DNA from: Salinibacillus xinjiangensis
GTDB lineage: Bacteria; Bacillota; Bacilli; Bacillales; Alkalibacillaceae
Length of the DNA stretch: 64,000 bases
NCBI RefSeq assembly: GCF_009649735.1
Contig: NZ_WJNH01000001.1
Coordinates: 62,001 to 126,000 of the forward strand
Reading direction: 5' to 3'
Of the stretch, positions 17,590 through 26,387 are shown piece after piece. The translations under genes were made by a program, and so were the position numbers. Below the pieces are notes generated by a model. The model ran no database searches and had not been told where the DNA came from. It worked only from the letters and a program-made list of their open reading frames with translations. Every line of letters begins with the position of its first letter. The stretch's first letter is position 1.

Positions 17590-19410
17590 TTACATTCCAC
17601 CGAACTGGTTCATTAAGAATGCAGATTGTTGGTTCATTTGTTGAATTGCTTTTTCCATGGCGGTGAATTGACGCCAGAAGCGGTCCTCCACTGTTACTAG
17701 CTTGTCTTGAAAGCGGTCAATACGATCGTTTAAATCATCCAACTGTCTACCCATGGTATACTGTTGGAGGGTATGAGTCGATTTTCCAGCTCGTTCTTCA
17801 ATACGTTCCCTCGCAGTTTGTATAGCACCCTCGACCCGTTCAATAATTCCCCCGTCAGCATCTACGTCATTACTAAACAACTTTTTCACAGCACCAGAGT
17901 TTTCAGCTAACGCTTCTTTTAATTTTGATTCATTAATGACTAACTTCCCGCCATCTAAATAATTCGATGTCGTTTCAATTCCAATTTCAGATAGATGGGT
18001 GAATACGTCACCGGTTTCAATTTGGCTATACCAGCCATTTCTCATCTCTGTCAGTGCGGATGAAAGAATGTTATCTCCTCTAAGAAGACCACTTTTCGAT
18101 TTTTCTTCCCATAATTCGATTTCACGATCAGACATGTCTCTTTTTTGTTCATCTGTTAAAGGTTTATAATCACGGTATCGTTCTTCCACTAATTTACTAT
18201 TAATATTACCGATAATTTCATTATATTTTTCAACGAATTCTTTAATATTTTCATAGGACGTTTCGGTATCATCTTCAACACTAATGGTTGAAGTTCCCCC
18301 TGCCTTTAATGAATAGGTTACGCCACTGATTGTAAAAGTATTAGAAGTTCTTTGTGTACTAAGACCATCAATCGTGAATTCTGCATTTTCACCACCATTT
18401 TCAGTAGCATTACCCATCTTTAATACACTCGTTAAAAATGAGCCTGACATCCCAATTTCAATTCCACCTGTATTCAAGTCACCGGTTTCGGTACGTTGGA
18501 AGTTTACTTTATCCGAATAAGAATCATAGAAGGCCGAAATCCCTACATCAGAGTTGCTGATTTTGGTCATCATTTGATTTAAAGATAATGTAGCATCAAA
18601 GGTGAAATTGTATTCACCGTCGGGATTTTCCGGATCGTCTTCAATGATTTCTCCATTTTGATCATAGGTTGTAAATGCAAAGGATAAAGTATTATGCGTA
18701 TACTCTGGTCCTGTAATCGTACTACCTTCTGTTAAAGTTTCACCGAATTTCATTTCTCCAGTATCCGTATTAATATATACTTGGTTCGTGTCAGGGGTGG
18801 CGGATGAAACTGAATCTGTGCCTGTTATAATATTATATTCTTTAAGCAGGTTGCCATCACTATCGTTAACGGATATGGTGGTTCCACTAATTGTATCTAT
18901 AGCACCTTTATCCAATTTGAATGTATCGTTTCCGTCTTTCCCAACGGTAATATCCTTATTTACATGTGTAGCTGTCTGCCAATTAATATCTGCAGAATTT
19001 GCAAATTTATCTTGTTGAGACCACAGGCTTTGACTTGCATCAATTTTATTATTGGGATCTGCAGATAGTTCTGTGTTACTAGATATATAAGCTGCATTAG
19101 CTACTTTCGTCACTTCAATTGTATGTGAACCATTAGCAGCGCTGGAACTTGCTGTTGCCGTTACAAATGATTCGTTTGAAGAACTTACTGTTTTGGATTG
19201 ATATGTACTAGACATCTTCATATCAAAACTAAGGGAATCTAGTTCGAATAACTTTGAGTTCATTTCACGGTAAGCATCACGTTGCCATGTCATCCATATT
19301 TGATCCTGTTGCATTTTTTGTAAAGGCATTCGTTCTACTTTCATCAGGTCATTTATAATTTTATCGGTGTCCATCCCTGAGGCAAGTCCACCAATTCTCA
19401 TACCAGTCAT
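17590..19410 (-). CDS. fliD: Flagellar filament cap protein FliD
   Basis: 606 residues. The N-terminal FliD domain starts RIGGLASGMDTDKIINDLM, and the C-terminal domain (about 375-590) ends with a coiled coil. The central variable region (about 130-330) is acidic and surface-exposed. FliD forms the pentameric cap that folds flagellin at the growing tip. Longer than B. subtilis FliD (498) because of the central insertion. Confidence 0.95.
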   Translation of the reverse strand: MTGMRIGGLASGMDTDKIINDLMKVERMPLQKMQQDQIWMTWQRDAYREMNSKLFELDSLSFDMKMSSTYQSKTVSSSNESFVTATASSSAANGSHTIEVTKVANAAYISSNTELSADPNNKIDASQSLWSQQDKFANSADINWQTATHVNKDITVGKDGNDTFKLDKGAIDTISGTTISVNDSDGNLLKEYNIITGTDSVSSATPDTNQVYINTDTGEMKFGETLTEGSTITGPEYTHNTLSFAFTTYDQNGEIIEDDPENPDGEYNFTFDATLSLNQMMTKISNSDVGISAFYDSYSDKVNFQRTETGDLNTGGIEIGMSGSFLTSVLKMGNATENGGENAEFTIDGLSTQRTSNTFTISGVTYSLKAGGTSTISVEDDTETSYENIKEFVEKYNEIIGNINSKLVEERYRDYKPLTDEQKRDMSDREIELWEEKSKSGLLRGDNILSSALTEMRNGWYSQIETGDVFTHLSEIGIETTSNYLDGGKLVINESKLKEALAENSGAVKKLFSNDVDADGGIIERVEGAIQTARERIEERAGKSTHTLQQYTMGRQLDDLNDRIDRFQDKLVTVEDRFWRQFTAMEKAIQQMNQQSAFLMNQFGGM

Positions 19411-19424
19411 CTATATCACCACCA

Positions 19425-19793
19425 TTATATTTTTTTATCAACTATAAACCCCATAAATTCAGCCATAGCGGCATATAAATCAAGCATTTTTTTAGGAGGG
19501 ATTTCTTTTATAACTTCTTTAGTGCTTGGGTTAACAATGGTTATATAATACTCTTCTAATTTCTCATGAAATTCAAATTTAAGCGAGGTTTCAGTAGGTT
19601 CTATAAATTCATTTAATCGCTTTGTCATATCCTTGACCTGCTCACTGCTTAATGGTAATCCGTCATGTTCTTCATTTTGAACATAAATTTGTTCCCCATC
19701 TGCATCGGTACTCTTTCTATATGTTGGATTGAACTGGTTGTTTTGTGACCTTTGCAGGAGTTGGGACCCAGATAAAGTTTTACCTACATCCAT
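19425..19793 (-). CDS. flaG: FlaG family protein (YvyC)
   Basis: 122 residues. The FlaG domain is C-terminal (LKFEFHEKLEEYYITIVNPSTKEVIKEIPP). FlaG proteins influence filament length and precede fliD in many genomes. ATG 19793 follows AAGGAG. The first 40 residues are polar and probably disordered. Confidence 0.9.
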   Translation of the reverse strand: MDVGKTLSGSQLLQRSQNNQFNPTYRKSTDADGEQIYVQNEEHDGLPLSSEQVKDMTKRLNEFIEPTETSLKFEFHEKLEEYYITIVNPSTKEVIKEIPPKKMLDLYAAMAEFMGFIVDKKI

Positions 19794-19880
19794 GTTTTGC
19801 AACTCCTTAATTGTCTTTATTATTTTTATCGGTTTAAAGTTCAATAGTTTTAGTGTTTTGGAAAACTTATTGGAAATATA

Positions 19881-19930
19881 AGACGGAGAAACCCCCTATA
19901 ACTGGTGTTATCAGGATTTCTCCGTTTTGA
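19881..19930 (-). terminator. Terminator before the flaG operon
   Basis: ACGGAGAAA (19883-19891) pairs with TTTCTCCGT (19917-19925) with a 25-nt loop. It would end transcripts coming from the glycan genes; the minus-strand T run is weak. Confidence 0.5.
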
Positions 19931-19942
19931 TAAGGGTGTGTA

Positions 19943-20098
19943 CTATACTTTGACATTAATAAAGCTACCTAAATGAGGCTGAACTGACTGTTGCATTGTT
20001 TTTACACCTGAGTCTTCAGGCATTTTGATCATGATTTTACTTTTGTATTCAGCTTGGTTCATTGTTTTGTTCAGTAATTCACCCGATTTTAAATACAA
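19943..20098 (-). CDS. Possible short protein or gene remnant
   Basis: An open frame of 51 codons from a TTG (AAGGAAAAGG upstream) encodes LYLKSGELLNKTMNQAEYKS and ends in GSFINVKV. It has a natural amino-acid composition and fills the gap between the sulfotransferase and the hairpin. The frame is open back to a TAA near 20115 without an ATG, so it may instead be the tail of a gene lost when the island was inserted. Not recognised. Confidence 0.4.
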   Translation of the reverse strand: MYLKSGELLNKTMNQAEYKSKIMIKMPEDSGVKTMQQSVQPHLGSFINVKV

Positions 20099-20115
20099 TA
20101 AAACCTTTTCCTTGT

Positions 20116-21006
20116 TTAAACGTTTTTAGAAATTCCACCATATTCAAGGTACTGTAATAACGTATTACTTTTCGTAGTAAATTCAAATATCTCTTCTTGA
20201 TAGGGATAAGCTTTCCACTTACCAATCATAGACTCATTTAGATCATAGGATTGCTCTATAATATCTTCTAATTGGTTATTATCCACTCTTTGATTACTAT
20301 CTCTTAGAGAGTTAAAAATAAAATTCAAAGTTTTCGAAGGAGTTAAAATCAAGTCTTCATACTTAACCTCAATATAATTATGTGGGTGCTTTCTTCCAAA
20401 GGACATACCCAGTAAGACTTGATTCATCCACCAGTCAGCTAATACACTAAAGTCTTTAGGACCTATTCTGTCTCTTACAGAAAGAGCTACGTCACGCCCG
20501 TCTCTAATAATGTGGATAAACTTCATATTAGGAAACCATTTTAACAATTGCTCAGAGTAATTAACGTAAGCAGGTGTCTTGTTTACCCAACACAATTTAT
20601 TATCGTTTTTTGAATGTAATGAAAATAATTCATTTAAGTAAGTGATAACAGATTTATCTATATTTGCTAATGTTAATTCACTTAAAAACTTATCCGTGAC
20701 ATCTCTCATTTCTTGTTTTGAAAAATTTATATAATGAGGGCCATGAACGTACCTTTCGTACGTTTGTTTATTATGTGGTCTTTGGGGTAGTAGCTCAGAC
20801 CACTGTTCAACATATTTCCTATATTTAAGTTTATTTTCATAAAATTTTTCCTTAGATGACCTATAAAACAAATCTATAATATATGAAACAAAGTCTGTTT
20901 CATATATTGGGGATAAATCTTTATGCAATCCTAGCATATCAACTAGAAGTGTAGTTCCAGACCTACCTGAACCTCCAATAAAAATTGGAGGAAAAACATT
21001 TTCCAT
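20116..21006 (-). CDS. Sulfotransferase family protein (first copy)
   Basis: 296 residues. The PAPS 5'-phosphosulfate loop is IFIGGSGRSGTTLLVDML (about 8-25), and the 3'-phosphate motif is HIIRDGRDVALSVRDR (about 160-175). Such enzymes transfer sulfate from PAPS to hydroxyl or amino groups of carbohydrates, lipids or tyrosines. ATG 21006 follows AGGTGAT; the ORF can be read from a GTG 9 nt earlier. It lies in the AT-rich block between flaG and hag with a methyltransferase, a second sulfotransferase and a glycosyltransferase. Confidence 0.85.
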   Translation of the reverse strand: MENVFPPIFIGGSGRSGTTLLVDMLGLHKDLSPIYETDFVSYIIDLFYRSSKEKFYENKLKYRKYVEQWSELLPQRPHNKQTYERYVHGPHYINFSKQEMRDVTDKFLSELTLANIDKSVITYLNELFSLHSKNDNKLCWVNKTPAYVNYSEQLLKWFPNMKFIHIIRDGRDVALSVRDRIGPKDFSVLADWWMNQVLLGMSFGRKHPHNYIEVKYEDLILTPSKTLNFIFNSLRDSNQRVDNNQLEDIIEQSYDLNESMIGKWKAYPYQEEIFEFTTKSNTLLQYLEYGGISKNV

Positions 21007-21045
21007 AATTATCACCTATCTTAAATAATTTTCATTTAATTAATT

Positions 21046-22101
21046 TTAGATTTTCTTTGCAATAACCTCCATAGATCCTTTATAAAATGAAGAAACTTGA
21101 TAGTCTATTACTTTAAACCCAAGTTTTCTCAATACGTTGTGTAATGATTGGAAAGAAAAATAATTAATATGTTCACAGATTCGCCACATTGCGTCCTCAT
21201 CACCAATAAAATTTGAATAAGCACTTTCAAAGTTGGGAGTAGAAATCCACACCAAACCATCTATTTTTAGTAACTGGTATACTTTTTCTAAAGATTCAAT
21301 TGGGTTTGTTAGATGTTCTAAAACGTCTCCCATACATATAACATCATATTGGGCTTCTGTATGAAAGTTTTCAAAACTAGTTGCTTCGATTGGTATGTCA
21401 AACTTATTTGATACAGCTTCTGCATACGCAGGGCGAATCTCTATACCTTCAACGTTAAATCCCATTTCTTTTGCTACAGCTATTAAGCCCCCAGCACCTA
21501 CACCAATTTCAAGCAAATCATTTCCTCGGGTATACTGCTTTATATTTGATATTGTTTTTCCAAAGAGCCATAATTTATTTATTACTTCTTCATTTACGTA
21601 ATAATCCTTAACATCAGTTTGTAAAATCTTCTCTAACTTTTTTGGAAAGTTAAAGGCAAAGATATGATGGCAGGAATCACACTTCATCCAAATACGTATT
21701 GGATTAAAACCTATTGAAAAGCCATTACTATTAATCATATTGAAAACCTTATATGCATATCCTTTTTGATGACATATCGGGCAATTTTTTATAAAGATTT
21801 CTTCGTCAAATTTGTATATATATTGAAAATTTGCATGGTTTGATGGAAGTATTTTCTTAGCTAGACTATTATTTCGTTTAAATGCTTGTGTGTGATATTG
21901 ATAAGATTTCTGAGGGTCTCCCAACCGATTATATACTTCACCTAAACGGAAAGAAGTGATGTCAAATATTTCATCTTCTTTGTTCAATTGCAACAGTATA
22001 TCTCTTGCCCCGGTATCATTTCCTTCAGCTATTAAACTATCTACTTTGCTTAAATCCTCTTGTAACGAACTGATGATTCTCTCCCCCTTAAAAAGTAGCA
22101 T
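21046..22101 (-). CDS. SAM-dependent methyltransferase with TPR-like and zinc segments
   Basis: 351 residues. The N-terminal 85 residues resemble a TPR-type helical repeat (SFRLGEVYNRLGDPQKSYQY). CPIC (107-110) and CDSC (141-144) form a probable zinc knuckle, and a class I methyltransferase domain follows (LLEIGVGAGG about 197-206; VICMGDVLEHL about 254-264). The zinc plus methyltransferase pairing is common in sugar C- or O-methyltransferases. Substrate unknown; by context a glycan on flagellin. The ribosome binding site is weak. Confidence 0.82.
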   Translation of the reverse strand: MLLFKGERIISSLQEDLSKVDSLIAEGNDTGARDILLQLNKEDEIFDITSFRLGEVYNRLGDPQKSYQYHTQAFKRNNSLAKKILPSNHANFQYIYKFDEEIFIKNCPICHQKGYAYKVFNMINSNGFSIGFNPIRIWMKCDSCHHIFAFNFPKKLEKILQTDVKDYYVNEEVINKLWLFGKTISNIKQYTRGNDLLEIGVGAGGLIAVAKEMGFNVEGIEIRPAYAEAVSNKFDIPIEATSFENFHTEAQYDVICMGDVLEHLTNPIESLEKVYQLLKIDGLVWISTPNFESAYSNFIGDEDAMWRICEHINYFSFQSLHNVLRKLGFKVIDYQVSSFYKGSMEVIAKKI

Positions 22102-22120
22102 ATAAATAATAGTTTCTTTA

Positions 22121-22951
22121 TTACCAATTCAGTGAATCTTCATAGCCCATTTGTATTAACAATGACCCAGCTATGTTTTTAAACATTTCCTTGTTTTCAT
22201 CTGTAAACTCACGTTGCCACCTGTTCATTGATTGAGTATATAATTTCTTTGACACCTGTTTAGTACTTGATTCAACAGGTTCTTCATTTCTCTGTACCTT
22301 ATTGTAATCTAGAACTGATGGATTCCACTGCTCCTCTAAAAAGTTAAGAACTTTCTTCATTATGTTTTTAGGATTACTCACCAACTCTTCATATTTTACA
22401 AATTTTATTTTTCCATTTAATAATGGACTCTTTGCATCTTCTATTCCCTTTGTAATAATTTCCGCCCAATATTTAGTTGCATTTTCAAGATTTTCTACAT
22501 ACCATAATGGTTCTCCGTTGAAGTTAGTCCATTCCATTCTTTTCAAGGAGCAAGCTACATCCCTTCCATCTCGAATTACATGAATAAACTTAGCATTGGG
22601 GAAAACTTGTACCAATTCTTTCATAACTAATACATTATGTGGTGACTTCTCTACAACTCTTTGTGCCCTTGAATAATTGCGGATTGGTTCTAAAAAGTTA
22701 TAAATGAAAGTTGCAAAGATACTTTGAATATATTCGCTACTTAATAAATACGATTCTGCTATTGGCTGGTAACTTGAACTATTGACTTGTTTATATAAAT
22801 CCATAAATTGAGGAAGCAGTTTAAATTCTGGACCTGAACAAAGATTAGGGTGGCTATTTAGCATAACTCTTAATAAAGTTGTTCCAGACCTCCCTGCTCC
22901 CCCAATAAAAATAGGTTGATAATCATCTGGAATCTGTTGAGTATAATTCAC
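22121..22951 (-). CDS. Sulfotransferase family protein (second copy)
   Basis: 276 residues from a GTG at 22951 with GGAGG 8 nt upstream. PAPS loop PIFIGGAGRSGTTLLRVML near the N-terminus; second motif HVIRDGRDVACSLKR. It resembles the first copy in both motifs and in overall plan but is clearly diverged elsewhere, so this is an old duplication or independent acquisition of two specificities. Confidence 0.85.
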   Translation of the reverse strand: MNYTQQIPDDYQPIFIGGAGRSGTTLLRVMLNSHPNLCSGPEFKLLPQFMDLYKQVNSSSYQPIAESYLLSSEYIQSIFATFIYNFLEPIRNYSRAQRVVEKSPHNVLVMKELVQVFPNAKFIHVIRDGRDVACSLKRMEWTNFNGEPLWYVENLENATKYWAEIITKGIEDAKSPLLNGKIKFVKYEELVSNPKNIMKKVLNFLEEQWNPSVLDYNKVQRNEEPVESSTKQVSKKLYTQSMNRWQREFTDENKEMFKNIAGSLLIQMGYEDSLNW

Positions 22952-23061
22952 AAGTTTTTCCTCCAAGATACTATTTTAGTTATGGCTAACAGTAAAAGGT
23001 ATTATATTTAAATGTATATCTTTTATCTATAAGCAATCATAATTGAGCATGTCGAAATCGT

Positions 23062-25011
23062 CTATAAGAATATATCAGATAGTTCATTTTTTGCTTCTTC
23101 ATTTTTTAACCACTCACTATCAGGATAATACTCCTTTGCAAGCTGTATTAACTCCTTCTTTTCATCCTTAAGGTCTTTGTCCTCAACTATCTCTATACCT
23201 GCAACTAAAATTCTAAAGTCAGTATGCCCATGTTCCAATGCTTCAATTACAAAGTTTAATGCTTCTTGTTTATAGTCTTTATTTCTAAATTCCTGTATAA
23301 TATTCACAAAAGTCTCACTATCATATTCTTTTACTGACTCAATTTCTTGGTAAAAGTCCATGGCAAGATCTTGAATATGATAACTATAGAGCATATGACC
23401 TATTTCTAGGTTAATTGATTTATCAAAAAGATTTCTTAAAGGTAATAACTGCTCAAATGTTTTAAACTGATGAAGCATTAGACTTCGTAATAGGATATTC
23501 ATAAAAATTTTTTTAAATTTATGTTCATTTTCCACATTCAACACTTTAGTAGGTTCAGTAATAAATTTATATATATAATCTTGGTCCTGCATAAAGTTTT
23601 TCATCTTTTTTATATATTCAGGATCTGTAATTCTAAGAGTAAGTAAATTCAAATCAATAATATCAAAATACGTTTGATTCTTAAGTACATTAGGGTTTAC
23701 ATCAAGTGTACTTAATGCCTTAATGTAATCACTCTTCATTAAATCTACTTTTAATTGTATAGCTTCAATATTCTCCACTTGAGTATGCATACCTAGGATA
23801 AATTCTATCAACTTTGGCTTATTTGTATACATTAATACCTCAATAATACCTGTAAACTCTTGCTTCTTCTCAATAAAACGATTTTCATTTATAAATGATA
23901 TAAATTGATTCTCAGTTACATATTTTGCTAACAAAGATATAAGGTTTTTAAACACTTGTGTGTTTTTATTGAAACTATATGCTTCTGTATAATGTTTCAC
24001 AGCCAACTCAATTGATAGTTCTTTTTCATAAATCTTCCCTAGTATTTCTTTAGGATAATACTCTAGGTAGTCTATACTTTTTATAAAGAGTTGATAGTTT
24101 TCTTGATTTTTTACAACATTATTAAGTACAGTCTTTGCATCCTCAAATCGGTTTTGATTAAAGTAAATTATCCCTTTGATTGTTTGGAATTCAGGTGAAT
24201 TGCTCCAAATCTGTTCAGCATCATTTATAACCTCAATTGCATCAGCAAATCTGTTCAAATGCAATAAACATTCAACTAAATGCACAACACAAAGTGGAAC
24301 CCAACTATACCCTAAATCATCTTTGTTTTGATAAGCCTTTTGAAACATTCCGAGTGCTTTTTCTAAGTTCCCTTCCGACATATATTCATTCCCAAAGTTA
24401 AAATAGTCAAATGCATTATTTGTCTTTTCCATTTCTTTTTGTAGAAGTTCACCATTTCTTTTATGCTTGTTCTTTTCCAGAATTGTTCCCTTCAAATATC
24501 CTGAGTGGTATATTATCAACTCGGAACTTCCTACTACTAATTGCCGATCTTCCCTAAACAATTGTTCATGTATAGCTCTTTTATATTTAATTTTACCGCT
24601 GTTTCTAAAAATTCGTAAATTTTTGTGCTGGACAACTTTCTGTGCATTAACTCCAGTAAAATTATTAATAGTGACAGCGAATGAATCTTTTTCATAGTCA
24701 TTTTCAGTTAAATCTTGTACAACTTTAATTAAGTTGTCTCTATCCACATACTCATCTGCGTCTAAAACTAAAGTCCATTTTGCCGTTGCTTTAGATAATG
24801 CAAAATTTCTAGCTTCGGAAAAGCTGCCTGACCATTCAAAGTCATAAATATTTTGAGTATATTTCGAACATATCGCTTTTGTATTGTCAGTTGACCCAGT
24901 ATCAACTACAATAATTTCATTCACAATACCATTTATAGAATCAAGACATCGTTTAATTACTTTTTCTTCATTTTTTACAATCATACATAATGATATTACA
25001 GAATTAGACAA
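23062..25011 (-). CDS. Family 2 glycosyltransferase with TPR region
   Basis: 649 residues from a TTG with AAAGGTGAT upstream. The GT-A catalytic domain is first: SLCMIVKNEEKVIKRCLDSI, VVDTGSTDNTK and the DxD-type motif VLDADEYVD (about 83-91). The remaining 400 residues are TPR-like helices (NAFDYFNFGNEYMSEGNLEK). Cytosolic GT2-TPR proteins of this type often glycosylate protein side chains. It is the first gene after hag, so flagellin is the likely acceptor. Confidence 0.86.
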   Translation of the reverse strand: MSNSVISLCMIVKNEEKVIKRCLDSINGIVNEIIVVDTGSTDNTKAICSKYTQNIYDFEWSGSFSEARNFALSKATAKWTLVLDADEYVDRDNLIKVVQDLTENDYEKDSFAVTINNFTGVNAQKVVQHKNLRIFRNSGKIKYKRAIHEQLFREDRQLVVGSSELIIYHSGYLKGTILEKNKHKRNGELLQKEMEKTNNAFDYFNFGNEYMSEGNLEKALGMFQKAYQNKDDLGYSWVPLCVVHLVECLLHLNRFADAIEVINDAEQIWSNSPEFQTIKGIIYFNQNRFEDAKTVLNNVVKNQENYQLFIKSIDYLEYYPKEILGKIYEKELSIELAVKHYTEAYSFNKNTQVFKNLISLLAKYVTENQFISFINENRFIEKKQEFTGIIEVLMYTNKPKLIEFILGMHTQVENIEAIQLKVDLMKSDYIKALSTLDVNPNVLKNQTYFDIIDLNLLTLRITDPEYIKKMKNFMQDQDYIYKFITEPTKVLNVENEHKFKKIFMNILLRSLMLHQFKTFEQLLPLRNLFDKSINLEIGHMLYSYHIQDLAMDFYQEIESVKEYDSETFVNIIQEFRNKDYKQEALNFVIEALEHGHTDFRILVAGIEIVEDKDLKDEKKELIQLAKEYYPDSEWLKNEEAKNELSDIFL

Positions 25012-25031
25012 ATAAATCACCTTTTCTTGGA

Positions 25032-25105
25032 GTTGTTTTTGAAAGATACTAGATTTATCAAAGTATCTTTCAAAAACAACTCTCTTTATTAAAAGAGAGT
25101 TGTTT
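25032..25105 (-). terminator. Two overlapping hairpins downstream of hag
   Basis: Hairpin 1 (arms 25092-25105 and 25074-25087, 14 bp perfect, 4-nt loop) follows the hag stop and runs into TTTTT, a standard terminator. Hairpin 2 (arms 25062-25080 and 25032-25050, 19 bp perfect, 11-nt loop) shares the GTTGTTT segment with hairpin 1, so the two cannot form together. Hairpin 2 ends 20 nt before the glycosyltransferase start. Confidence 0.85.
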
Positions 25106-25118
25106 AAATGTATATAAC

Positions 25119-25934
25119 TTATCTCAATAGTTGCAGTACGCCTTGTGGCATTTGATTTGCTTGAGCTAGCATTGCTTGAGAAGCTTGTGCTAAGATACTG
25201 TTTTTCGTTTGGTTCATCATTTCTTTAGCCATGTCCACATCTCTAATTCTAGACTCAGCTGCAGTCAAGTTTTCTGCGGAGGTACCTAAATTGTTAATAG
25301 TATGTTCTAAACGGTTTTGTAGAGCACCGAATTTAGACCTTTGGCTTGATACACTTTCAATTGCTGTATCTAATGAAGCAATTGCTGCATCTGCTTTCGT
25401 TTGGCTTGAAATATCAATTGAAGAGAATAAATTGGCTGCATTCATAGTTCCAATAGTAAAGTTTAAAGCTTGACCCTGATTTGCTCCAATTTGTAAAGTT
25501 ATCCCCGTTCCAGATAGAGTACCGTCTAATAGCGTTTGCGTATTAAATTCTGTGTTATCAGCAATTCTATCAATCTCACTTGATAGCTGATTGATTTCAG
25601 CCTGCAACTGACTTCTATCACTATCAGTATTCGTATCGTTGGCAGATTGTACCGCTAACTCACGCATACGTTGTAAAATAGAATGCGTTTCGTTTAAAGC
25701 TCCCTCAGCGGTCTGAATTAAAGAAATACCATCCTGAGAGTTTTTCTCTGCCATTTCCAAACCACGGATTTGTCCACGCATTTTTTCAGAAATTGCTAAA
25801 CCAGCTGCGTCATCTCCAGCTTTGTTAATTCGAAGACCTGAAGACAATTTCTCCATTGAACTTTGTTGTGCATTGTTTGCTGCACCTAACTGACGATACG
25901 TATTAAGCGCCGCGATGTTGTGATTAATTCTCAT
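25119..25934 (-). CDS. hag: Flagellin
   Basis: 271 residues. The conserved N-terminal D0/D1 (MRINHNIAALNTYRQLGAAN; LSSGLRINKAGDDAAGLAIS) and C-terminal D1/D0 helices (QASQAMLAQANQMPQGVLQLLR) are present, with a short central region (about 130-190) that would carry any glycans. ATG 25934 follows AAGGAGG. Transcribed from its own sigma-D promoter and controlled by CsrA at the leader. Confidence 0.97.
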   Translation of the reverse strand: MRINHNIAALNTYRQLGAANNAQQSSMEKLSSGLRINKAGDDAAGLAISEKMRGQIRGLEMAEKNSQDGISLIQTAEGALNETHSILQRMRELAVQSANDTNTDSDRSQLQAEINQLSSEIDRIADNTEFNTQTLLDGTLSGTGITLQIGANQGQALNFTIGTMNAANLFSSIDISSQTKADAAIASLDTAIESVSSQRSKFGALQNRLEHTINNLGTSAENLTAAESRIRDVDMAKEMMNQTKNSILAQASQAMLAQANQMPQGVLQLLR

Positions 25935-25940
25935 TATAAA

Positions 25941-25980
25941 ATTCCTCCTTGAAAGGTTATTATTCGCCACGTCCTTGTGG
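25941..25980 (-). promoter_or_regulatory. CsrA binding sites in the hag leader
   Basis: On the minus strand, CCAC-AAGGAC-GTGG (25967-25980) is a hairpin that presents GGA in its loop, the classic CsrA target. A second CAAGGAGGA (25941-25954) overlaps the Shine-Dalgarno sequence. This matches the two-site arrangement known for B. subtilis hag, where CsrA blocks ribosome entry. Confidence 0.82.
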
Positions 25981-26042
25981 GTTTGTTTAGTTTTACAGAC
26001 TAAAGTCGGCCGCCTTTAGTGCTGTTTATCACTACACTTATT

Positions 26043-26069
26043 ATATCGACAGCATTTTGTAATTCTTTA
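26043..26069 (-). promoter_or_regulatory. Sigma-D promoter of hag
   Basis: Minus strand TAAA (26066-26069), exactly 15 nt, then GTCGATAT (26043-26050), against the consensus TAAA-N15-GCCGATAT. The leader from here to the start is about 105 nt. Confidence 0.9.
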
Positions 26070-26117
26070 GGCTAATTTATAATTTTTTATAATAATTTGT
26101 TGAACCAATTTTGCTCA

Positions 26118-26164
26118 CAAAAAATGCTTGATACCCTCAAGTGAAAACCTGTGATACCAAGCAT
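26118..26164 (-). terminator. Terminator of the flagellar hook-csrA operon
   Basis: ATGCTTG..TATC pairs with GATA..CAAGCAT, followed by TTTTTTG on the minus strand, just after the csrA stop. Confidence 0.8.
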
Positions 26165-26168
26165 CTAT

Positions 26169-26387
26169 CTATTTCTTAGATAATAATTCAATTGCATTCT
26201 TTGTCAACTGACTCGCCGCTTTATTCTCTTCCTGTATCAACTGATAAATTTCTTGTCGATGGATATCTACATTCTTAGGAGCAGAAATCCCAAGCTTAAT
26301 CTGATCACCATCCACGCCAACAACCTTTACTTCAATATCATCACCAATCACAATCGATTCACCTGTTTTTCGTGTTAGCACTAACAT
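26169..26387 (-). CDS. csrA: Carbon storage regulator / translational repressor CsrA
   Basis: 72 residues (B. subtilis 74) beginning [20 protein letters not shown], with the RNA-contacting Arg in [14 protein letters not shown]. It represses hag translation. ATG 26387 (GAGGAGAAAG upstream) lies 29 nt inside the 3' end of fliW. No CsrA-antagonising RNA is needed in Bacillus since FliW is the antagonist. Confidence 0.96.
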   Translation of the reverse strand: MLVLTRKTGESIVIGDDIEVKVVGVDGDQIKLGISAPKNVDIHRQEIYQLIQEENKAASQLTKNAIELLSKK

